Notes: generated from the sequence alone by a model not told the origin. A stretch of 10,671 nt of DNA from JAKACA01 sp050010115 (GCA_050010115.1 JBEKLQ010000127.1:1-10671); one strand, 5' to 3'. Shown: positions 1-7,440, counted from the stretch's first letter. Numbers and translations are program-made.

Positions 1-201
1 CCGTGACCGTCGGCAGCTTCCCAGCCGGGTCGTCGCCGCCGTCTGCCACCGTCCCGTGCCTCCTTGTCGCCGTCGTACGGACCGGCTGATCGTAACCCTG
101 GGCCTCGCTACTGCGCCGGCGCGCCCTCACTCTCGCTCGAGCGCTCTGAGCGGCCCCGAAACGATGAGGGGATGGCGCGAGGATGGCGCGCCGTCCGGTA
201 C

Positions 202-210
202 TGTTACACT
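202..210 (+). promoter_or_regulatory. possible extended -10 promoter element
   Basis: The bases TGTTACACT read as an extended -10 (TG, one base, TACACT). They lie about 90 bases before the short ORF at 301 in an otherwise gene-free stretch. No convincing -35 hexamer is visible 16-18 bases upstream, so this is only a weak candidate for the promoter of the polysaccharide genes that follow. Confidence 0.2.
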
Positions 211-300
211 TTGCCGGTCTGTTAAGAGTGACATCACCTGCCAGGGTCCGCCGTTCCGCCATAAGCACGGGAATGCCAGAATTCGTAGGAAGGAGGTGCC

Positions 301-375
301 GTGCACCTGCGGCACGTTTCGTGTGCTCGGTCCGCGAAAATAGGTCCGGCGGATGAGAATTCCGGGGTTTTGTGA
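301..375 (+). CDS. short upstream ORF (leader peptide candidate)
   Basis: A 24-residue reading frame starts at GTG 301 just after a near-perfect Shine-Dalgarno run (AAGGAGGT, 290-297, rather close to the start). It ends at TGA 373-375. The stop overlaps the GTG start of the polymerase gene at 372-374 in a GTGA arrangement, the classic layout for translational coupling. The polymerase gene has no strong ribosome site of its own, so ribosomes loaded at 290 may be what translates it. The peptide begins VHLRHVSCARSAR and contains a single Cys; I recognise no family. It may be a coupling or attenuation leader rather than a functional protein. The alternative is that the Shine-Dalgarno run is a coincidence. 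Confidence 0.4.
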   Translation: MHLRHVSCARSAKIGPADENSGVL

Positions 376-1796
376 CGTCCCCGAAGCTCCCTGAGCCTAC
401 TTCCGCAGCGCCTTGGAGTTGGCCCGTGGCTCCCTCGCCGACGACAGCGTCACCCACGACACCATTGACGCATAACCTCCTCATGAGGGCTCTGGGCCTC
501 CTGCTAATTAGTGCTGCTATCGCAGTCATAGCCGTTAAGAGCAGTGCCAGCCGCGATACATCTGAGGTCATTTTCCTTGTGAGCCTAATATTCGCCTATG
601 CCGGTTCGCGAACAACTTCGCCTGTCCTGCGTGTCTATGTCGTCTTTGTCGCTCTGTGGTTCTTTCTCCCGTCCCTTTTCGGATTGGACACAGGTCAACC
701 TCAACTGACGCAGGTTTACCTCATCGTCGCGCTTTGGTTGTTTGCTTGGACTGGTGGCCAGTTGGTTTTCGACCGCCTAGACCACGTGGCTTCCGAAGCA
801 AAACAGCCAGGCTATCTTCGCGATAGAGAAGCCTTGATCGGTCTCATGGCCATCGGATCGGTAGCTATGCTTATCCAAGCAAAGCAGATCGCGGAAGGCA
901 TCCGCGCGTACACACTACAAATCAGCGGCGTGACAGACACCAGCCTTTCAGGAGACATTGCCACAACGGCAGGACCGGCACTTATAGCTGCCTTCATAAT
1001 AGCTCAAAGGTCATCGTCCCGTCGCGTCAAGACTATCATTCTGCTCCTCATGGTCATCGAAGCCATATTTCTCACTCAGAATGGATTCAGGAGTTCAGCG
1101 GTTGACTTTGAGGCTGCTGGCTTTATTGCATATATCGCCGTCTATCCACCTTCCACGTCGCGCGCGCGCCGGGCCCTGGCGGGCTGGCTACTAATAGCTG
1201 TAGTCCTAGGGTTACCTTTGCTCCTTATCGCTAGCAACATACGTCAAACGGCTCAGTTTGGAACTAGCCGGAATAGTCTCACCTTTGCATCGCTGCCTCA
1301 AGCTATATCAGGACGCCTAGACGAAACAGCTAACCTCGGGCAGGCTCTCGGTCCACTCAATCCACAAGCTCGTTCCGTCGTGGCCATGACGCATCAGCTC
1401 GAAATTCTTGTTCCGCGGCCGCTCTGGCCAGACAAACCAATCTTCAACTATGGAGAGCAAGTTTCATCGGCCATCTACGGAATTCCGGCGAGCTATAAGA
1501 CAGCTTCTACCATAACCTGGCTGGGTGATCTTTACCTCAATGACGGTCCTTGGGGCATCTTGGTCAGTGGCATTATCCTCGGCTCGCTATTACGCCGAGT
1601 GCTCCGACGAGCCGTGCGAGGTAGCACCTTGATGATAGTCGTAACGGTTCCTTTAGTCACCGCGCTGTTCAACGCCGAAAGTACAATAATACTAGGCATC
1701 GCGGGCATGTTACAGACCGTCATTCTGCTCACTCTGGCCTGTCTGATCGCCCGTTCGCTGTCCCCAATATTGCTGGGCGGACGGTTGAGCCAATAG
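372..1796 (+). CDS. O-antigen / oligosaccharide repeat-unit polymerase, Wzy-like membrane protein
   Basis: The 474-residue product is a polytopic membrane protein. After a Pro/Ser/Thr-rich cytoplasmic start (residues 1-35), hydrophobic segments lie at roughly 36-56, 66-80, 86-104, 114-132, 155-171, 200-212, 220-236, 247-258 and 272-289. A large polar loop (about 290-390) follows, and three more helices close the protein. The loop carries VPRPLWPDKP (347-356), then a YG and a short motif around GDLYLNDGPWG (385-395). This Pro-Arg-x-Leu-Trp-Pro-x-Lys-Pro block before the late helices is typical of bacterial polysaccharide polymerases that join lipid-linked repeat units on the outer face of the membrane. 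Sequence divergence in this family is extreme, so the substrate cannot be read. The GTG start at 372 overlaps the stop of the short upstream ORF; a later ATG at 483 would remove only the polar N-terminus. The glycosyltransferase and flippase downstream support the assignment. Confidence 0.8.
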   Translation: MTSPKLPEPTSAAPWSWPVAPSPTTASPTTPLTHNLLMRALGLLLISAAIAVIAVKSSASRDTSEVIFLVSLIFAYAGSRTTSPVLRVYVVFVALWFFLPSLFGLDTGQPQLTQVYLIVALWLFAWTGGQLVFDRLDHVASEAKQPGYLRDREALIGLMAIGSVAMLIQAKQIAEGIRAYTLQISGVTDTSLSGDIATTAGPALIAAFIIAQRSSSRRVKTIILLLMVIEAIFLTQNGFRSSAVDFEAAGFIAYIAVYPPSTSRARRALAGWLLIAVVLGLPLLLIASNIRQTAQFGTSRNSLTFASLPQAISGRLDETANLGQALGPLNPQARSVVAMTHQLEILVPRPLWPDKPIFNYGEQVSSAIYGIPASYKTASTITWLGDLYLNDGPWGILVSGIILGSLLRRVLRRAVRGSTLMIVVTVPLVTALFNAESTIILGIAGMLQTVILLTLACLIARSLSPILLGGRLSQ

Positions 1797-1832
1797 GGAC
1801 AACCTGCGAACTGTGGTCCTCTGAATATTGGG
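1763..1832. repeat. inverted repeat across the end of the polymerase gene
   Basis: CCCAATATT at 1763-1771 is repeated in inverted form as AATATTGGG at 1824-1832, with a further GTC/GAC extension if one base is bulged. The arms flank the polymerase stop codon with a loop of about 52 bases. It could form an mRNA hairpin at the transcript end, but no T-run follows, so I do not call it a terminator. Confidence 0.3.
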
Positions 1833-2261
1833 ACAGAAGCATAGCATGCGACGACGTTGCAATCTCTCGCCAAATCCGAACGCGGAGCACCCATACTTAC
1901 TCGCCCGCGTTGAGGGCCCGAGCGGGATTTACATGCCACCAGCCCGTACCGGCCCCTATGGCAGACCCAAGGGTACGTCGCGAATGGCGTGGTAGTGTGA
2001 CTCTGACGAAGTTACCGAGGAGCAGTTAGGGCTTGATAGGTCAGGACGGTGATGGAGAACTTCGACTCGCGGGTCGAGCTGTTGGAACCGGTCTCTGCGG
2101 TCAGAAGCGGCGCGCGTTCGATCAGTCCGCACCCGCACCCCGCCCGATCGAAACAGGCGCGCTGCGTGCATGAGATGAGGCACCAGGGTATGTAAGAGCG
2201 TTGTCCACTAACCGTCTCTAGATTCTTGCGGCCCCAGGTTGACCAGCGAATCCAGGAAGTT
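1797..2261. other. gene-free spacer between polymerase and glycosyltransferase
   Basis: I see no credible gene on either strand in this stretch of about 465 bases. The short open frames on the minus strand overlap one another, lack ribosome sites and resemble no family I know. The only structure that stands out is the inverted repeat at 2110-2162. The spacer is long for a polysaccharide operon and may be the relic of a lost gene. Confidence 0.5.
2110..2162. repeat. long imperfect inverted repeat
   Basis: Two nested pairings stack: GCGCGC (2110-2115) with GCGCGC (2157-2162), and inside it TTCGATC (2117-2123) with GATCGAA (2146-2152). A 22-base C-rich loop lies between them. Thirteen pairs separated only by a small internal loop would make a stable hairpin about 100 bases before the glycosyltransferase start. 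No T-run follows, so a simple intrinsic terminator is not supported. An operator, an RNA structure or a mobile-element end are all possible. Confidence 0.45.
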
Positions 2262-3236
2262 GTGACTGAATCTGACACTAACCCCCATCTTCTCGTGACC
2301 GTCGCGGTCGCGACGTTTAACCGAGCCGCCTTACTTCGGCGTGCCCTCCAGTCGGTGCTCTCCCAAGACTATGAGAACCTCGAAGTGATAGTCGGCGACA
2401 ACGCCTCTGAGGACGAAACATACCTCGTCCGTCAGGCGCTCGGTGGCGACCGGAGGGTTCGCTGGATACGGCACGAGACAAACCGAGGCGCCCTGAGCAA
2501 TTTCGAGATCCTTCTTCAGGAGGCCAAGGGTCATTACTTCATGTGGCTCGCCGACGACGACTATTTGTCACCCGGCTACATCAGCCGCTGTGCGACGAGG
2601 CTGTCTGAGCCGGACGCACCTAGGAATGTAGTCGGACGTGCTGTCTTGCGGCGGGACGGTGCCTTCGTTAGGGCGGAGTGTTTCCGATACATCGATACCG
2701 ACCCCCGCAAGAGGGTTCTATTGTTCTATCGGACGGTTCGGGCAAACTCCCTCTTCTACTCCATGTCTACGACCGACCAGGCGCGAGAAGTTCTGCCCTT
2801 CATGCCGGGAGTGAGCTGTGACTGGGTCCATGTGGCTCGTCACGTTTACCTCGGACGTGCCGAATACCTCGATGACGTCACTCTCACCGTTAGCCTCCAT
2901 GAACGCGATAGCGGGGAGAAAGTCGCACGCGGCTGGCACCGACAGGCATACAAGATGTTTTTCCTAGCATCCGACTCGGCGCGGGACGTTTGCACACATC
3001 CTGTCTATGCAGGGCTGCGACCGAGTCAACGTCGCGTGTTCGCGATGCGATGTGCTGCCATCACTTTCCGACGTCGCTCCGCTCGGACGGATTTGTTCTG
3101 TGCAGTCGCCATGACGTTGAAACGAATTCTCCCGGAGCGGCCGTACCAGTGGCTGCAGGGCACCTGGCGACGGCGTCGCCCCGAGCGCCTTCGCTTTTCG
3201 GCCAATCTTGATATCCACGCACCTTCAGGCGAGTGA
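2262..3236 (+). CDS. glycosyltransferase family 2 (GT-A fold)
   Basis: The 324-residue product begins with the standard GT-A nucleotide-sugar-binding start (VTVAVATFNR, about 12-21), followed by an amphipathic helix ending in SVLSQDYENLEVIVGDN and the acidic NASEDE segment near residue 50. The metal-binding acidic motif ADDDY is at about 97-101. These are the hallmarks of inverting family-2 enzymes that transfer a sugar from an NDP-sugar to a lipid-linked or glycan acceptor at the inner face of the membrane. No C-terminal membrane helix is visible; the end is Arg-rich, which may give peripheral membrane contact. I chose GTG 2262 because AGGAAG lies immediately upstream and the protein then begins at the normal distance from the first beta strand; a TTG at 2226 is an alternative that has no ribosome site. 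Donor and acceptor cannot be read from sequence. Confidence 0.88.
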   Translation: MTESDTNPHLLVTVAVATFNRAALLRRALQSVLSQDYENLEVIVGDNASEDETYLVRQALGGDRRVRWIRHETNRGALSNFEILLQEAKGHYFMWLADDDYLSPGYISRCATRLSEPDAPRNVVGRAVLRRDGAFVRAECFRYIDTDPRKRVLLFYRTVRANSLFYSMSTTDQAREVLPFMPGVSCDWVHVARHVYLGRAEYLDDVTLTVSLHERDSGEKVARGWHRQAYKMFFLASDSARDVCTHPVYAGLRPSQRRVFAMRCAAITFRRRSARTDLFCAVAMTLKRILPERPYQWLQGTWRRRRPERLRFSANLDIHAPSGE

Positions 3237-3369
3237 ACATCGGTGCGATCGCACGTTCACAATTCGTCTCGGCGGGTGGATCGCGGTAGCGCCGATCGTC
3301 CGGCCTGTCGTCATACGCCGCGAGACTGGAGGCGATGATGCAACCGCTCAATGAGCCGAGGAGGATCTG

Positions 3370-3762
3370 GTGGATGGCTCACGCCTCGTGATGGCTGTCA
3401 CCCTCCGGCACGACACGGTCGTACGAGCTGAACTCAGCCTGGTTGATCCAGCCAGAATCCCGGCAAAGGCCTCCGACCCGGAGTCAACCAAGGTCAACCA
3501 CGAAGGGATGCGGCTCGGCGTGCCCATCGCTCGCCACCCTGAGGGTATCCTCGTTCCCCAAGAGCCAGTCACACCTGTCACTAACGTGGACGGGGAGTTC
3601 TCTTTCTACGCGGAGATCGTCAGCGTCGGCAACTACCTCATCATGATGGACACCCTCATAGGGAATCCCCCGTCCGAATCACTCGCCGATCGATCGCGGA
3701 ATGGTATCTCATGCCTGCGCTCCGCAGCTCTAACTCTCCCTCGTCTCGGTTCACGTTCTTGA
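3370..3762 (+). pseudogene. CmcI-like (cephalosporin hydroxylase family) methyltransferase with its middle deleted
   Basis: The frame is open for 130 codons and has a proper start: GTG 3370 with GAGGAGGA at 3358-3365. The N-terminal part (residues 41-65, KVNHEGMRLGVPI then RHPEGILVPQE) resembles the entry segment of CmcI-like proteins, where the usual wording is a NxEGxxLGVPI block followed by PEDxxxxQE. Residues 76-101 (FSFYAEIVSVGNYLIMMDT) resemble the late LxxYAPLVSVGSYLVVxDT segment of the same family. About 100 residues that normally lie between them, including the SAM-binding ETG-x-x-x-GGS motif and the DSxHS motif, are absent, and the normal C-terminus is missing too. Intact relatives are SAM-dependent methyltransferases found in polysaccharide loci and in antibiotic pathways. 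This copy keeps its frame and ribosome site but cannot be catalytic. The family comparison is from memory of the consensus. Confidence 0.65.
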
Positions 3763-3768
3763 GACGAG
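3740..3768. repeat. perfect 8-bp hairpin at the end of the methyltransferase remnant
   Basis: CTCGTCTC (3740-3747) pairs exactly with GAGACGAG (3761-3768) across a 13-base loop. The right arm begins on the stop codon of the remnant gene. It may act as a transcript-ending or RNA-stabilising hairpin before the flippase; there is no T-run, so terminator function is unproven. Confidence 0.4.
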
Positions 3769-3878
3769 ACCGTCGGTCGCTTCGGGGTGTCCTTTCGCCG
3801 ACGCAGACGTTCGCCCCGCACGCCCTCCGGACGCAGACGGGTACACCTTCGGACAGCAACTCGCAGTTCGAAGAGGGG

Positions 3879-3892
3879 CCTGCTGCAGCAGG
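3879..3892. promoter_or_regulatory. 14-bp perfect palindrome covering the flippase ribosome site
   Basis: CCTGCTGCAGCAGG is self-complementary over all 14 bases. In RNA it folds as a 5-bp stem with a TGCA loop. Its right arm contains the only AGGA-like sequence ahead of the flippase ATG at 3906, so a hairpin would hide the ribosome site. As DNA it could equally be a dimeric repressor site. Confidence 0.35.
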
Positions 3893-3905
3893 ACCCGGTC
3901 AACAT

Positions 3906-5234
3906 ATGGCCCTCGACTATGTTACGACTTTGACAGTGAGTCTGCTGGTGGTCTGCCTCGGCGTCTTTACTGGATCGGTCTCCGCCCGGCTCCTCCACCC
4001 GATCGGCCGCGGACAGTTGGCAGCCATTCAACTCTGGCCGGTCCTACTAGCTACCATCGCCCTGTTTGGGATGCCCGAATCCGTTACCTACTTCGCGGCC
4101 AGTCACCGTGAGCGTTCGCGCCAGTACTTGTCTAGCGCTCTTCTGATCGTACTTCTGTTCAGCATCCCACTCATTGGTGTTGCCTACTTCGCCCTTCCTC
4201 ACATCCTATACTCTAAGGGGTCGATGGTCGTTACTGGCGCTCGCATCTACCTTTGTTTTATCCCGTGCTATGCTTTTCTGTTTCTCCCTATTCAAGCAGT
4301 CAGAGGAGTCGGGCGGGTTCGCCTTTGGAACGTTCTTCGTATTCTGCCCAACGTAACATGGTTTCTCCTCCTCCTCATGCTATTTGTCCTCTCAAAGACC
4401 GACAAGTTGACTCTTACTGCGAAAACGCTAGCCGACTATTATCTCGCAGGTATCGGAGTTCTGTCGATCGTGACCATTTCCATCGCGATGGTGTCTCTCA
4501 CGGGATCGACCCGCCCAGACTTGTCAATCATGCGGCCTCTTCTCCGCTACGGGCTGCCGGTTGCCGGAGCTATCCTCCCCATATTGCTACTCTTGCAGCT
4601 CGACCAGCTTGTCATGACGATCGTAGTGTCTTCGCATGCGCTCGGCCTCTATGTGGTTGCGGTTTCCTGGGGAGGAGCTGTAAGCCCTATCCTGAATTCG
4701 CTAGGTTCTTTAATGTTACCGAGAGTAGCCTCACGATCGGGTAAGCCACAACAGCACATACTCCTAATCCGTACGTCACGGCTCGCTGTACTGCTGGCGA
4801 TCGTGATAACGCCACCCGTCTTGATCCTCACACCTGTGGCAATTCATGCGATATTTGGATCATCGTACGGTGGCTCGGTATCTTCAGCATATGTTCTCGT
4901 CTTGGCAAGCTCATTTCTAGGAGTGAGCTACATTCTGTCGGAATCCATCTTAGGTCTCGGAATTACGCGAGGACCCCTAATAGCGGGGACGACCGGTTGT
5001 GTTACGATGGGAATAAGTCTTGCAATTCTTTTGCCTATTCTTGGTATTCTTGGTGCGGCTCTGTCCTCGTTGATCGGGTATTCCACAATGGCCGGAGTCT
5101 TGCTTGTCGAAGCACATAATGCTACCGGCTCACGATTTCGCAATTTGTACGTTCCCACGGCGGTCGACATGCGAACGTTGCTCGACGGCTGCCGGGTTCT
5201 TCTAAGACGTTCAGTAGACAAGCGGCAAGCATAG
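3906..5234 (+). CDS. polysaccharide flippase, Wzx-like (MOP/MATE exporter superfamily)
   Basis: The 442-residue protein from ATG 3906 is almost entirely hydrophobic, with about 12 membrane segments, the number usual for Wzx-type flippases. The N-terminal stretch (TVSLLVVCLGVFTGSVSARL followed by a GRGQLAA segment) matches the first helix pair of the polysaccharide-biosynthesis branch of the MOP superfamily, where a G-R-x-x-x-G/A turn follows helix 1. It would move undecaprenyl-linked repeat units from the inner to the outer face of the membrane, handing them to the polymerase encoded at 372. The frame is open upstream to 3711, but that part is polar, Arg/Ser-rich, lies over a hairpin and has no ribosome site, so I start at 3906, where AGGA sits 13 bases ahead. 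It is the last polysaccharide gene before the insertion-sequence stack. Confidence 0.8.
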   Translation: MALDYVTTLTVSLLVVCLGVFTGSVSARLLHPIGRGQLAAIQLWPVLLATIALFGMPESVTYFAASHRERSRQYLSSALLIVLLFSIPLIGVAYFALPHILYSKGSMVVTGARIYLCFIPCYAFLFLPIQAVRGVGRVRLWNVLRILPNVTWFLLLLMLFVLSKTDKLTLTAKTLADYYLAGIGVLSIVTISIAMVSLTGSTRPDLSIMRPLLRYGLPVAGAILPILLLLQLDQLVMTIVVSSHALGLYVVAVSWGGAVSPILNSLGSLMLPRVASRSGKPQQHILLIRTSRLAVLLAIVITPPVLILTPVAIHAIFGSSYGGSVSSAYVLVLASSFLGVSYILSESILGLGITRGPLIAGTTGCVTMGISLAILLPILGILGAALSSLIGYSTMAGVLLVEAHNATGSRFRNLYVPTAVDMRTLLDGCRVLLRRSVDKRQA

Positions 5235-5376
5235 TGACGAACGTGAGCTGGGCTACGAGAGGGCAGGCAACGGTGAGACGAAGAGGGCGAGACGAAGGGG
5301 CTGACTATTACCCTCGGGAAGGCCACGACGGTTCACGGCGATGGTTTGCTCATCCGCTCCCTCTCTCTTCGGCTAA

Positions 5377-5394
5377 GGGACCACCACAGGTTAA
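5377..5394 (+). repeat. left terminal inverted repeat of the ISAzo13-family element
   Basis: This 18-base end matches the complement of 8215-8232 at 12 positions. It lies directly after the TAA duplication and 23 bases before the transposase start. Confidence 0.75.
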
Positions 5395-5417
5395 CGCGCG
5401 CGGTGTAGTCTAGGTGG

Positions 5418-5990
5418 GTGGAAGCGACCGCCGAGGAGCTTGAGTGGTTCTTCGCGACGGTGCTGCCGCACATGAACGAGCGCCAGCGCCGTGTCGTAGC
5501 CGGAGCGACGGCGCTCATGATCGGTCACGGCGGCAAGGCGAGGGTGGCCGAGGCCTCCGGTCTTTCCCGCAACACCGTCATCCGGGCTACTGGTGAGATC
5601 TCGGCCGGCCTCGAGGTGACCGATCGCCAACGCGGCCCCGGTGGGGGCGACAAGCCGGCCATCGACAAGCAGCCTGGCCTGCTCGAGGCCTTGGACGAGC
5701 TCGTGCACCCAGACACGCGAGGCAACCCGATGTCCTTCGTGCGATGGACATCCAAGTCGACCTACGAGCTGGCTGACGAGCTCACCCGTCAAGGCTTCCA
5801 GGTCTCCGCCGAGCTGGTGAGGCGCCTGCTGCACCAGATGGGCTGCAGCCTGCAGGCGCCCTCCAAGCAGAAGGAGGGGACGGACCACCCTGACCGTGAC
5901 TCGCAGTTCAAGTACCTGAATGCCACCATCGCCGGGTTCGCCGAGACGGGCGAGCCGGCCGTGAGCGTCGACACGAAGAAGTCAACATGA
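5418..5990 (+). pseudogene. ISAzo13-family transposase, N-terminal part (interrupted)
   Basis: Translation from GTG 5418 gives 188 native residues and then reads two codons into the IS110 element before a stop (TGA 5988-5990). The first part is the helical DNA-binding region: NERQRRVVAGATALMIGHGG (20-39), then a helix-turn-helix with ASGLSRNTVIRA (46-57). Next comes the connector with HQMGCSLQAPSKQKEG (139-154), and finally the first catalytic strand AVSVD with Asp185, the first member of the DDE triad. The IS110 insertion falls three codons later, after Lys188. The fragment ends before the other catalytic residues, so it cannot catalyse transposition, though a DNA-binding fragment could still be made. 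The other part of the gene is at 7540-8175. Confidence 0.85.
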
Positions 5991-6008
5991 GCGGGTCGGT
6001 CACTCGGC

Positions 6009-6166
6009 GCGGATGAAATGCTGGCGTCCGCCTGTCGGGCGTGGTCGTCGTCTCCTTATTGGTGCCTGTGAGCCCGCAAGAAGTCTGGCGCGGGGACCGT
6101 CGGGACCCGGCATTGTCGCCATGAGCACGAACCCCAGAATCGTTTGAAAACCGGGCCCCTCCCCGG
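6009..6166 (+). ncRNA. candidate IS110 bridge RNA region
   Basis: The non-coding left end has hairpins in the order expected for a bridge RNA. A 5' stem-loop pairs GCGGA (6009-6013) with TCCGC (6027-6031). A second stem pairs CGGGC (6036-6040) with GCCCG (6072-6076), possibly inside a weak outer pairing of 6028-6031 with 6090-6093. A third is an 8-bp stem with one mismatch (6102-6110 with 6151-6159) closing a 40-base loop. CTCCTT (6052-6057) lies in the second loop and AAGAAG (6078-6083) just 3' of its stem; they match the right and left flanks of the actual insertion site. ACCCCAG (6131-6137) in the third loop matches the last seven bases of the element's right end. Exact RNA ends are unknown, and I folded it by eye. 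The role rests on the known biology of IS621-like elements. Confidence 0.5.
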
Positions 6167-6201
6167 CAGGCGTCATGGACAACCGACAAAGGAGGGTTCC
6201 G

Positions 6202-7440
6202 ATGGAGCAGATCTACGAGCGGGTGGCTGGGCTGGACGTACACCGCGACAGCGTGTCGGCGTGCGCGAGAACGCCCGGACGACGTGGCGGCAACCACGTC
6301 GAGAAGGCAAGATTCGCGACGACGACTGCAGGGCTTGTCGAACTCGGCATGTGGCTGGCTGAACAGGATGTCGCGGTCGTGGGAATGGAGGCAACTGGCG
6401 TGTACTGGAAGCCGCCGTACTACGCGCTCGAAGGCCAGTTCGAGGTGTGGTTGTGCAATGCTCGGCACGTCCAGAACGTCCCGGGTCGCAAGACCGACAT
6501 GTCCGACGCCGAGTGGTTGGCCGATGTGGTGGCCCACGGGATGGTGCGGCCGAGCTTCGTGCCGCCCCCAGCGGTGCGCCAGCTCCGTGACTTGACCCGC
6601 TACCGGAAACGGCAGGTCGACACCCGCGTCGCTGAGGTCCAGCGACTCGAGAAGCTGCTCCAGGACGCCGGTGTGAAGCTGTCCTCGGTGGCCTCCGAAG
6701 TGCTGTCCCTGTCGGGGCGTCGCATGATCGAAGCACTCATCGCGGGCGAGCGTGACCCTGCCGTGCTGGCTGAGATGGCGATCGGGCGGATGCGCAACAA
6801 ACTCCCTCAGCTCACCGAAGCGCTCGCCGGCCACTTTGGTACTCACCACGCGGTCGCCGCCCGGCAGATTCTCGCTCACGTCGACTTCCTCGACGAGAGC
6901 ATCGCAGCGGTATCCGTGCAGATCGAGACGCTCACCGAGCCCTTCAAGGCGGCGAAGATCCTGCTGACGGAGATCCCAGGGATCAGCCGCATCAGCGCCG
7001 AGGTGGTTATCGCTGAGACCGGCGCCGACATGTCCCGGTTCCCGAGCCCGGGACATCTCGCTTCCTGGGCGGGCCTGGCGCCGGGCAACCACGAGTCGGC
7101 CGGCAAACGCCGCAGGGTCGGGACTGGCCAAGGCGACCACTGGCTGCGCCGAGTGCTGATCGAGTCAGCCTGGGCGGCGTCCCGGACCAAGGGGAGCTAC
7201 TTCGGCGCCCAGTACCGCCAGATCGCACGCCGCCGAGGACCGAACAAGGCTGCCGTCGCCGTCGCCCACAGCCTCCTCGACGTGATCTGGCACGTCCTCA
7301 GCACGGGCGAGCGGTTTGAGGATCTTGGCGACGACTACTTCCAAAAGCGCCACGACCCCGACAAGGAGACGCGCCGTCTCCTCCGTCAGCTCGAGCGACT
7401 CGGCCACACCGTCACCGTCACGCCCAATCCCGCGACCTGA
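6202..7440 (+). CDS. IS110-family DEDD recombinase (transposase)
   Basis: The 412-residue protein starts at ATG 6202, preceded by AAAGGAGGG at 6188-6196; an in-frame ATG at 6175 lacks a ribosome site. The N-terminal RuvC-like domain carries the DEDD set: Asp12 in GLDVHRD, Glu63 in GMEATGVYW, and Asp99 and Asp102 in KTDMSDAEW. A helical, coiled-coil-prone linker follows (about 125-250). The C-terminal Transposase_20 domain contains the helix-hairpin-helix-like EIPGISRISAEVVIAETG (257-274) and GLAPGNHESAGK (291-302), where Ser299 is the likely nucleophile. Enzymes of this family make a circular intermediate and insert it at a 2-bp core with the help of a bridge RNA. All key residues and the full family length are present, so it looks functional. 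It is encoded in the same direction as the transposase gene it interrupts. Confidence 0.93.
   Translation: MEQIYERVAGLDVHRDSVSACARTPGRRGGNHVEKARFATTTAGLVELGMWLAEQDVAVVGMEATGVYWKPPYYALEGQFEVWLCNARHVQNVPGRKTDMSDAEWLADVVAHGMVRPSFVPPPAVRQLRDLTRYRKRQVDTRVAEVQRLEKLLQDAGVKLSSVASEVLSLSGRRMIEALIAGERDPAVLAEMAIGRMRNKLPQLTEALAGHFGTHHAVAARQILAHVDFLDESIAAVSVQIETLTEPFKAAKILLTEIPGISRISAEVVIAETGADMSRFPSPGHLASWAGLAPGNHESAGKRRRVGTGQGDHWLRRVLIESAWAASRTKGSYFGAQYRQIARRRGPNKAAVAVAHSLLDVIWHVLSTGERFEDLGDDYFQKRHDPDKETRRLLRQLERLGHTVTVTPNPAT

Noticed and set aside
56..343. 95-codon frame at the left edge
   Set aside because: No ribosome site and no family resemblance; composition is that of random high-GC sequence.
3711..3905. 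65-codon N-terminal extension of the flippase
   Set aside because: It is polar, covers a hairpin and the methyltransferase remnant's end, and has no ribosome site; ATG 3906 directly precedes the first membrane helix.
5275..5297. GAGACGAAG repeated at 14-base spacing
   Set aside because: Only two copies with short unit; too little to call a repeat array, and nothing resembling CRISPR repeats is present anywhere in the window.
5908..7140. 410-codon open frame on the minus strand
   Set aside because: It lies opposite the IS110 left end and recombinase gene, has no recognisable domain and arises from the codon bias of the high-GC plus-strand gene.
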